From the NCBI GenBank assembly GCA_000828075.3, contig JXCB02000023.1, positions 742,119 through 784,238 on the forward strand: DNA of 42,120 bases, read 5' to 3'. The stretch is from Tolypothrix campylonemoides VB511288. GTDB lineage: Bacteria > Cyanobacteriota > Cyanobacteriia > Cyanobacteriales > Nostocaceae. The notes under the pieces are model-generated. The model made no database searches and had not been told where the DNA came from. It worked only from the letters and a program-made list of their open reading frames with translations. How positions within the stretch are numbered: position 1 is the first letter of the stretch; every line of letters begins with the position of its first letter. Below are positions 35,283 to 42,120 of this stretch, in pieces. The position numbers and the translations under genes were made by a program.

Positions 35283-35600
35283 AGGTCGTAAATGCTAATA
35301 ACGCTACACATAACATTATGATTCCTCCGGTAGGTTTCTTGGCTGCCTATTAAGTAGCTGCACTTAGGATTTTTTATCAAGAAAAATTCAAGGAATTTAG
35401 GATTGACATTGAAAGATTTTGAGATCACTTGTCAATTGCTTTACGTAGTTCCACGCAGAAATAATTGTCTGTTGAGGTTGAGAAACTGGTTATGACTCGC
35501 AGGCGATTCAATTGGAGTTGATACAGTACGTGCAAGGGGAACTATCCAATCGCTATCGCAACGCCATTTTTTCTTTCGACAACAACCGGAAAATGTTTAT
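35283..35600. other. Intergenic region without a gene
   Basis: About 318 bases between the DUF427 and DUF1499 genes, both on the minus strand. It should hold the DUF427 promoter. No notable repeat is seen. Confidence 0.4.
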
Positions 35601-35999
35601 TTAACCACTGCTGTACTTAGTTCTAATCGTCTCTATTCGTCTACGATTGACGCCCAAATCGCTCATACCCACGCGAGATGCTGAGCGAACGTGAATAACA
35701 TTGGCATTGCGCTCTAGATAGAACTCCACATCATCTACAAATCTCACAATCGGAAGGGTAAACTCTATATGCAAATAATCCTCGCTCTCAGTGATTATCT
35801 TGGTTCTTGGTAACGACTCAATAAGGCGTTTGAGATTGGCGAACGCTTGTTCTGGGGTAGAGGTGTAGGTAAGTGGTTCGATTTTGTGGACTGTATCTGA
35901 ACTCTGACTGCAAACACAGTTAGGGGTGTTGGGACATGGTGTTAATTGACCATCGCGCACACCTAAATGATTGGGTCGTTTGCCTACAAAAATCATCAT
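35601..35999 (-). CDS. DUF1499 family protein
   Basis: A 132-residue protein with the DUF1499 pattern: PCPNTPNCVCSQ near the N-terminus (two Cys), TPEQAFANLKRLIESLPR, YLHIEFTLPIVRFVDDVEFYL, and the ending RSASRVGMSDLGVNRRRIETIR, which is the most conserved part of the family. The function is unknown; plant and algal members are chloroplast-associated. A strong AGGAGGG precedes a double ATG; the first is given here, but the second has better spacing. There is no signal peptide. Confidence 0.88.
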   Translation of the reverse strand: MMIFVGKRPNHLGVRDGQLTPCPNTPNCVCSQSSDTVHKIEPLTYTSTPEQAFANLKRLIESLPRTKIITESEDYLHIEFTLPIVRFVDDVEFYLERNANVIHVRSASRVGMSDLGVNRRRIETIRTKYSSG

Positions 36000-36224
36000 T
36001 CCCTCCTATGAAAAATCAATGGGTGGACTGTATTTGACTCAATTGCAATAAGACGTTAGAAAGTTTCTTCCAGAGAAAAAAGCAATTACAAGAAGCTGGA
36101 TGCTCCCGCTTCTACGGCACAAAGCCAAGTAGGTTAAGCATTAATCACAACCAGTCCTACAAGCACAAAGCAAAGTACTATTCACCCTCTTGCTTACTAT
36201 TGATTATGATGTAAGGCAGGCACG

Positions 36225-38408
36225 ATGCCGACCTATGCAATACAGTCACCTATGCTTCAAAATCCCAGTTTAGAACAAGCGCTGAAATATTACTTTGGCT
36301 ACGACAGCTTTCGCCCTGGACAGCGACAAATTGTAGAACAAGCGCTACAAAATCGGGATTTAATGATTGTTATGCCCACAGGAGGAGGAAAGTCTCTGTG
36401 CTTTCAGCTACCAGCATTGCTGAAAAAAGGTTTAACTGTGGTGGTATCACCACTGATAGCCTTGATGCAAGACCAAGTGGAAGCACTGCGAGATAATGGA
36501 ATTGCCGCAACATTTCTTAATAGTAGCCTGAACGCACATAAAGTGCGATCGCGCGAAGAATACATCCTCAGCGGTAAAGTGAAACTGCTGTACGTCGCCC
36601 CAGAACGCCTACTCAGCGACAGATTTCTCCCATTTCTCGACTTAGTTCATCATCAAGTTGGCATTTCTGCCTTTGCTATTGACGAAGCACACTGCGTTTC
36701 TGAATGGGGACACGACTTTCGTCCAGAATATCGCCAACTGAAGTTACTGCGGAAACGCTACCCAAATATTCCCGTCCTTGCCCTGACCGCCACAGCAACC
36801 GATCGCGTCCGTAGTGATATTATCCAACAACTCGGGCTGAAACAACCGAGTATCCATCTTGCCAGCTTCAACCGCCAAAACCTTTACTACGAAGTCCGTA
36901 CCAAAACCAAGTATGCTTACGCCGAAGTGTTGGAACTCATCCGGGAAACAGAAGGTTCAGGAATTATCTATTGCTTGACACGCAAAAAAGTTGATGAACT
37001 CACAGTAAAATTGCAACACGATAAGATTTCAGTTTTGCCATATCATGCCGGATTAACTGATGAAGAACGTAGCAAAAATCAAACTCGGTTTATTCGGGAT
37101 GATGTGCGTGTTATGGTGGCAACAATTGCCTTTGGCATGGGAATTAACAAACCGGATGTGCGATTTGTCATTCACTTTGATATTTCCCGTAATTTAGAAA
37201 GTTACTATCAAGAAGCAGGGAGGGCAGGAAGAGATGGAGAACCATCTCGCTGTACACTCTTCTACAGTTACAGTGATGTCAAAACAATAGAATTTCTCAT
37301 CAATCAAAAACCAGATCCCCAAGAACAACTCATTGCCAAACATCAACTGCGGCAGATGATAGACTACGCTGAAGGAACCGACTGCCGACGTACAATTCAG
37401 TTAGGATATTTTGGAGAACGTTTTGCAGGGAACTGTGGCAACTGTGACAACTGTCGTTATCCTAAACCAGTGCAAGACTGGACAATTGAAGCCATGAAGT
37501 TTTTATCTTGCGTGGCTCGATGTAAAGAAAGATTTGGTATGGGTCATATTATAGATGTGTTGCGGGGAGCAAAAACCCAAAAAATTACCCAATACGAACA
37601 CGACAAACTTTCTACCCATGGTATTGGCAAAGATAAAACAGCAGATGAGTGGCGAATGCTGGGGCGTTCTCTGTTGCACCAAGGGTTGCTAGAACAAAGC
37701 AGCGATGGTTATGCTGTACTGAAACTTAACGCCCTAAGTTGGGAAGTTATGCGGCGACAGCGAACAGTTTCCATTGCGGTTCCCGTAGCACAAAAGATAA
37801 CTTGGGAAGATGGGGATGAAAAAGCCGTCGAGGTCGAAATGCTATTGCAGAGGTTGCGCACTCTACGCAAACAAATTGCTGACGCTCAATCTGTCCCACC
37901 CTACGTCATCTTTGCTGATTCTACCTTAAAATTAATGGCGCAGGTGCAACCCCAAACCTTAAACGAATTTAGTAAAATTTCTGGGATAGGCAGTCACAAA
38001 GTTTCCAACTATGGCGAAAAGTTCCTGGCAGAAATTCGCGCCTATCGTCAAGAACAAGGTTTGTCAAATCAACAAGATAATTCCACACGTTTTCTGGGCT
38101 TACCTTCAGACACTGAATTATTGACTTTACAGTTACACCAACAAGGTTTTACCGTAGCAGAAATTGCGGCAAAACGTAACCTCCGTCCAACAACAATAAT
38201 TCGTCACCTTTCCGATTTAATAGAGAAGAATCAGTCAATAGATTTAAATCTGTTAGTTCCTGTAGAGAAGCAGCAGAAAATTTTGCAAGTATTAGAAACT
38301 CTTGGTGATATTTCCCTGACGCCAATTAAAGAATATCTTGGCGATCGCTACAGCTTTGATGAAATTCGCCTGGTAAGAGGAAAATGGCGACGGGAAAGTA
38401 AAAAATGA
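36225..38408 (+). CDS. recQ: ATP-dependent DNA helicase RecQ
   Basis: A 727-residue RecQ. Motif I is PTGGGKS (51-57, K56) and motif II is [17 protein letters not shown] (D153). Later helicase motifs include [11 protein letters not shown]. The zinc site starts at C387 (DCRR) with the CGNCDNC cluster, then the winged-helix RQC region. An HRDC-like domain lies around residues 545-610. The final part (about 620-727) is a helix-turn-helix-type helicase C-terminal domain found in some bacterial RecQ proteins. It unwinds 3'-5' in recombination and fork repair. The first ATG is used; M10 is an alternative. Free-standing. Confidence 0.95.
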   Translation: MPTYAIQSPMLQNPSLEQALKYYFGYDSFRPGQRQIVEQALQNRDLMIVMPTGGGKSLCFQLPALLKKGLTVVVSPLIALMQDQVEALRDNGIAATFLNSSLNAHKVRSREEYILSGKVKLLYVAPERLLSDRFLPFLDLVHHQVGISAFAIDEAHCVSEWGHDFRPEYRQLKLLRKRYPNIPVLALTATATDRVRSDIIQQLGLKQPSIHLASFNRQNLYYEVRTKTKYAYAEVLELIRETEGSGIIYCLTRKKVDELTVKLQHDKISVLPYHAGLTDEERSKNQTRFIRDDVRVMVATIAFGMGINKPDVRFVIHFDISRNLESYYQEAGRAGRDGEPSRCTLFYSYSDVKTIEFLINQKPDPQEQLIAKHQLRQMIDYAEGTDCRRTIQLGYFGERFAGNCGNCDNCRYPKPVQDWTIEAMKFLSCVARCKERFGMGHIIDVLRGAKTQKITQYEHDKLSTHGIGKDKTADEWRMLGRSLLHQGLLEQSSDGYAVLKLNALSWEVMRRQRTVSIAVPVAQKITWEDGDEKAVEVEMLLQRLRTLRKQIADAQSVPPYVIFADSTLKLMAQVQPQTLNEFSKISGIGSHKVSNYGEKFLAEIRAYRQEQGLSNQQDNSTRFLGLPSDTELLTLQLHQQGFTVAEIAAKRNLRPTTIIRHLSDLIEKNQSIDLNLLVPVEKQQKILQVLETLGDISLTPIKEYLGDRYSFDEIRLVRGKWRRESKK

Positions 38409-38477
38409 TAGCAAGTCAGGGGCGCAAGATGCCATTGGTGTCAACTTAAAGCTCAAACGTTTATCCCACGTTGATTT

Positions 38478-38552
38478 GACCCCACCCCTTAATCCCCTCC
38501 CCTTGTAAAGGGGAGGGGAGGTTTTGGCGCAAGACAAAACCGGGGTGGGGTT
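38478..38552. repeat. CCCCACCCC palindromic repeat after recQ
   Basis: CCCCTCCCCTTGTAAAGGGGAGGGG forms a tight hairpin. It is flanked by CCCCACCCC on the left and GGGGTGGGG on the right as a second, outer inverted repeat. It is a common cyanobacterial dispersed element and could also stop recQ transcripts, although no T tract follows. Confidence 0.75.
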
Positions 38553-38694
38553 CCGTGGAAAATCGTGGCCGACATAACAACAAAATGGTGTAATGCCGAG
38601 CTTCTCTAAGTTAAGTTAACACTTATGGAGCCATGGCTAACCGTGACTGTCTCAATGGTATTGTGAAGTCAGTGTAAAAAGCTGGGGTTGTGCC

Positions 38695-41538
38695 ATGTTT
38701 GGGTTCAGTAGTCGTTGGGGTTGGTTCATCGCAATTGCAATAAGTGGAGCGTATAGTTTCTCTACAAGTAGCTCACTTGCTCAAATTACCCCAGATGCTA
38801 CTCTACCAAATAATTCCATCATCAACATCAATGGCAATACCTTCAATATCACAGGCGGAACTCAAGCTGGCGGTAATCTGTTCCACAGTTTCAAGGATTT
38901 CTCTGTTCCCACTGGTAGCGAAGCTTTCTTTAACAATGCTGTTGACATTCGGAACATTATTAGTCGTGTCACGGGCAGTGGGTCTGTATCTAATATTGAT
39001 GGTTTGATTCGCACCCTAGGTACAGCCAACCTGTTTCTGATAAATCCGTCGGGAATTGTTTTTGGATCGAATGCGAGTTTGAATGTCGGCGGCTCATTTG
39101 TTGCATCAACTGCTAACGCCATTCAATTTGGGAATCAAGGTTTTTTCAGCGCAACCAATCCACAAGCCCCCTCACCCTTGCTGACAATTCAGCCTTCTGC
39201 CCTAGTCTCCAACCAAATTGCAGCATCTATCCAAAATAACTCAGTAGCACCAGCTTCCTTAGCTTCTTCGCCACGGGAAAATGTATTTGGTCTACGTGTT
39301 CCAGATGGTCAGAGTTTGCTGTTAGTAGGCGGTAACATTGCCATGAATCGTGGGGAGCTGAATGCTTTTGACGGTCGAGTTGAATTGGCAGGATTGGCAG
39401 CCCCCGCAGTAGTAGGGCTTTCGTTTAATGATAAGAATATCTCCTTGAGTGTGCCACAGGATGTAGCAAGAGCGGATGTATCGTTAATAGGTGCAGCTAA
39501 GGTTGATGTGACTGGTGGAGGTCAGGGTAGTGTAGCAATCACCGCTCGCAATCTAGATATTCTCGAAGGAAGTGGGATTTCTGCTGGCATTCTTGGGAAA
39601 GAACCAGCAGTAGGCTTACCGAGAGGAAATATTTCGCTCAATGCTACAGGAGCAGTGACAATCAATCATCCAAGCCGAGTTACCAATAATGTCGGACCAG
39701 ACCGATTTGAAGGAACTATTAAAGGTGATGGAGGTGACATAAATATCACAGCTGGTGATATTTATATAAATAATCGGGCTAGTACTCCAACAGAAGAGTT
39801 TGTTCCTGCGGCGCTAGAAGCACGCAGCGCTGGAGAGGGACGTGGGGGAAATATTTCACTAGAAGCGACTGGTTCAATAAGTCTCATTGGGCAGGATGTC
39901 ACCCCATATGATTTGGTAATCTCTACATTCTTCATAGAATCGAAGGTACCCGGCGGCGGAGATATCAAACTTACAGCCAATGATATCTCTTTAAAAAATG
40001 TTTATATGAACACCGCTACGGGTAATGATGCAGGAAACATATCACTATCAGGCAAAAAATCGGTGTCTATAGCTGAAAACAGCTCACTCAACGCTGGAAG
40101 CGATAATGGCAATTCTGGAAATATCACAGTCGAATCCTCAGGTCCTATTTCTATTGATCGTAGCCTGCTAGGCAACAACGTTGGCACGGGCAATAATCCT
40201 CAAGGCATTCCTCGCAATGCTAGTAATATCAACATTAAGGGGCAGTCTATTTCTATAACCGGCGGGTCACTCATAGAATCTAGCTCGGAACAAGAAGGTC
40301 GCAATTCTGGCAATATTAGCCTCTTCGCTACAGATAAAGTCGAAATATCAGGTTATGACCAGTTTCATGATCCATGTTGCAGGGAGGACCGCACATTTAG
40401 GTTTGCATATACTACTTTGCGGACAACCAGTTTATCTGGTTCCCTTGGTCTGGCTGGGGAAATCAATATTAATACTCCTACTTTGCGTGTATCTGATGGA
40501 GCGATTTTAAGGGCAGACAGTCAAAGTGCCATTAATGGCGGTAATATTAACGTTAATGCCAATGTTGTGGAGCTAACGAGTGGCGGGCAACTTCTCACCA
40601 ATGCTTCAAGTCTTGGCAATGCAGGTAACATCAACCTCAACGTTACTGAGCGCATTGTCATCGATGGCAGTAACCCTAGCTTTGACAAATTGAACGAAAT
40701 AGCCAAAACATTTAATCTTACTCTTGATAATACTGACGATCCTGACAATAGTGATGGTACCAAATTTGTACTTGGTCCTGATAGTCCTACTAGTGGGATA
40801 TTTGCTAGTACAACATTAAGTCAGGGGGGAAACATCACCATACAAGCGCCAAAGTTGTTGCTACTGCGTCGCGGCGGTCAAATATCAGCAAGAGCTGACA
40901 ATAATGGCGATGGTGGCAATATCAACATTAATGCCCCAAATGGCTTTATCCTTGCCATACCCTCAGAAAATAGCGACATTCTTGCAAATGCCAATCAAGG
41001 TTCTGGGGGTCAGATTAGAATCAATGCTACTAATATCTATGGACTAGAGAACCGCACTCAGCTATCTCCCGATCCAAAAATCAGTGAAATCAACGCCAGT
41101 TCACAATTTGGGCAAGGTGGTACTATCGTAATCAACACCCCCGATGTTGATCCAGCCAAAGGATTAGTCGAACTGCCTTTGGTGTTAGCAGATACATTAG
41201 AGCTAATAGCAGACACTGGCTGTGCTGCCGTTGCTAGCACAGATTCTGACACAGAAAAAAGCAAATTTACTATCACCGGACGCGGCGGCTTACCTCCCAG
41301 CCCCTATGAACCTCTCACCACTGATGTCATATGGTCAGATAGCCGCATACCTAGTATCACATCACAGCAACAGCGCTCAGAAAAACCTGCGGGCTTACCA
41401 CAGTCTAAAACTGATGTTGTGAAAATTGTCCCTGCTACGGGTTGGGTATTCGACGGTAAGGGGAATGTTACCCTCATCTCTCATGCATCCAATGCCAATA
41501 GTGTAGGGTCTACTCCTGCTAAGTGCTCAAAACAGTGA
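38695..41538 (+). CDS. Two-partner-secretion haemagglutinin-type exoprotein (TpsA-like)
   Basis: A 947-residue secreted protein. A signal peptide (residues 1 to about 31, ending SSLAQ) leads into the TPS secretion domain (about 32-160) with FNITGG, the GGNLFHSF strand and NLFLINPSGIVFG, the hallmark of haemagglutinin-activity domains. The long middle is a right-handed beta-helix of irregular GNISL/GGNINI repeats. Near the end come a Cys, then KFTITGRGGLPPSPYEPL, the usual closing motif of cyanobacterial members. It should pass the inner membrane by Sec and the outer membrane through a TpsB pore, which is not in the window. Function: surface adhesion or contact is likely but unproven. The ATG follows a GGGG-containing leader. 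Confidence 0.88.
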   Translation: MFGFSSRWGWFIAIAISGAYSFSTSSSLAQITPDATLPNNSIININGNTFNITGGTQAGGNLFHSFKDFSVPTGSEAFFNNAVDIRNIISRVTGSGSVSNIDGLIRTLGTANLFLINPSGIVFGSNASLNVGGSFVASTANAIQFGNQGFFSATNPQAPSPLLTIQPSALVSNQIAASIQNNSVAPASLASSPRENVFGLRVPDGQSLLLVGGNIAMNRGELNAFDGRVELAGLAAPAVVGLSFNDKNISLSVPQDVARADVSLIGAAKVDVTGGGQGSVAITARNLDILEGSGISAGILGKEPAVGLPRGNISLNATGAVTINHPSRVTNNVGPDRFEGTIKGDGGDINITAGDIYINNRASTPTEEFVPAALEARSAGEGRGGNISLEATGSISLIGQDVTPYDLVISTFFIESKVPGGGDIKLTANDISLKNVYMNTATGNDAGNISLSGKKSVSIAENSSLNAGSDNGNSGNITVESSGPISIDRSLLGNNVGTGNNPQGIPRNASNINIKGQSISITGGSLIESSSEQEGRNSGNISLFATDKVEISGYDQFHDPCCREDRTFRFAYTTLRTTSLSGSLGLAGEININTPTLRVSDGAILRADSQSAINGGNINVNANVVELTSGGQLLTNASSLGNAGNINLNVTERIVIDGSNPSFDKLNEIAKTFNLTLDNTDDPDNSDGTKFVLGPDSPTSGIFASTTLSQGGNITIQAPKLLLLRRGGQISARADNNGDGGNININAPNGFILAIPSENSDILANANQGSGGQIRINATNIYGLENRTQLSPDPKISEINASSQFGQGGTIVINTPDVDPAKGLVELPLVLADTLELIADTGCAAVASTDSDTEKSKFTITGRGGLPPSPYEPLTTDVIWSDSRIPSITSQQQRSEKPAGLPQSKTDVVKIVPATGWVFDGKGNVTLISHASNANSVGSTPAKCSKQ

Positions 41539-41862
41539 AAACAGCAAAAGTTTATCTAAATTGATTTGATTGTTTGATTTTATAGGACGAGTTTCTCGCC
41601 CTATAATGCAATACAGTTGGTGATAAGACCAAAACCATTATCAACACGTCTATGTAGAGACGTTGCATCCGAAAGTTCTACACGTGTGGAATTTATGCGC
41701 TTACGCTATCACCAACAATCCTTAACGGCAACGGTATTGCCCTATAATATCTAAATCCGGTAGCATTTGAATAATAAAAAAACCGCACGCCTACGCTCTT
41801 GGCGCAGAGGGAGAGGAAGGAGAAATAATTCCGGTGCCAACGGATTTGATATAATGTCACTG
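41539..41862. other. Intergenic region with hairpin and dispersed repeats
   Basis: No gene. A hairpin (41581-41605) lies near the start, followed by a TATGTAGAGACGTTGCAT dispersed-repeat fragment around 41651-41668 and an ACGCCTACGCTCTTGGCGC patch near 41788-41806. Genes on both sides converge. Confidence 0.5.
41581..41605. terminator. Hairpin between convergent genes
   Basis: TATAGGACGAG (41581-41591) pairs with CTCGCCCTATA (41595-41605) around a TTT loop, with one internal mismatch. It lies 43 bases after the exoprotein stop. It lacks a long T tract, so termination is possible but not assured. Confidence 0.4.
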
Positions 41863-42120
41863 CTACACAACCGCAAAGCCTGAGACAGGCGCACCTGTAA
41901 AATAATCCACCAGCGTGTTATCAATATCTTTGATCAGAGTCGTCGTACCATCCTTTACGGCTACAAAGACATTGTTACCCTCAGAGTCTGTGAGAATTTC
42001 TGTAATTCCTGTGATGGGTTCTTCTAAACCAGGAAGCCAGCGAATCAAAGCTTCCTTACGTTGCTCATATTTCTCAGATGCAGTTAGTTGTGTCCACTGC
42101 TGCTTACCAAACTCTGCTGG
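41863..42120 (-). CDS. Partial hypothetical protein, C-terminal 85 residues
   Basis: An open minus-strand frame runs from the window edge to a stop at 41863-41865, so only the C-terminus is seen. The visible part begins PAEFGKQQWTQLTASEKYEQ, continues through a helical KEALIRWLPGLEE, and then a beta-rich segment (GNNVFVAVKDGTTTLIKDID). I do not recognise the family. An internal TTG at 42048 should not be taken as the start because the frame stays open upstream without a stop. Confidence 0.6.
   Translation of the reverse strand, partial: PAEFGKQQWTQLTASEKYEQRKEALIRWLPGLEEPITGITEILTDSEGNNVFVAVKDGTTTLIKDIDNTLVDYFTGAPVSGFAVV

Noticed and set aside
35601-35999. DUF1499 and DUF427 genes considered as an operon with a defined pathway
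   Set aside because: They are 318 bases apart and neither family has a known reaction, so no joint function can be claimed.

Overview
This window comes from the chromosome of a filamentous, probably heterocyst-forming (Nostocales-type) cyanobacterium. The evidence is frequent HIP1-like GCGATCGC sites, short tandem heptamer (STRR) arrays, the cyanobacterial order gltA-ndhA-ndhI-ndhG-ndhE, Leu-UAG tRNA without an encoded CCA, and a five-gene chemotaxis-like cluster matching the hmp (hormogonium motility and polysaccharide) locus of Nostoc punctiforme. The species cannot be named from the sequence alone.

Layout. 1-5.3 kb: a receiver-first histidine kinase (+), a DUF4079-type membrane protein (-), a doubtful small ORF (-), and a membrane glycosyltransferase of the cellulose-synthase type with a C-terminal PilZ-like region (+), closed by a strong hairpin terminator. 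5.3-8.9 kb: two tandem paralogous GT39/ArnT-like membrane glycosyltransferases (-). 9.1-9.8 kb: an overlapping antitoxin/PIN-toxin pair (+). 10-12.5 kb: two tandem Ser/Thr kinases (-). One has an Ala-Val membrane tail built from a GCTGTG hexamer repeat; the other has Arg in place of the catalytic-loop Lys. 12.7-18.7 kb: a RidA-family gene (+), then on the minus strand gltA, ndhA, ndhI, ndhG, ndhE and nadK, with nadK 4 bases behind ndhE. 18.8-21.7 kb: SixA phosphatase, a DHH phosphoesterase and an HNH endonuclease (-). 22-23.5 kb: alanine racemase and tRNA-Leu(UAG) (+). 24.7-32.7 kb: hmpA-hmpE homologues (+) after a 1.1 kb gene-free leader. 33.3-36 kb: small accessory genes, namely an unrecognised 124-residue protein, a ribbon-helix-helix/Mop fusion regulator with paired TGGTA/TACCA half-sites in front of it, DUF427 and DUF1499 proteins. 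36.2-41.5 kb: RecQ and a two-partner-secretion (haemagglutinin-type) exoprotein. The right edge cuts an unidentified minus-strand gene.

How the parts may work together. HmpA-E form a sensory array that in Nostoc controls hormogonium development, type IV pilus motility and polysaccharide secretion. The PilZ glycosyltransferase, the GT39 pair and the secreted haemagglutinin-type protein could all contribute to the cell surface, but that link is inference. The ndh genes with nadK and gltA form a respiratory, pyridine-nucleotide and central-carbon block.

The least ordinary items are: (i) the RHH-Mop protein and its putative operator array; (ii) two cysteines at bilin-lyase-like positions (DxCF plus canonical) in the GAF domain of the HmpD-type receptor; (iii) a compact multi-hairpin intergenic region at 33.7-33.87 kb; and (iv) the unusual kinase pair. 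I saw no CRISPR array, transposase, rRNA or phage module.
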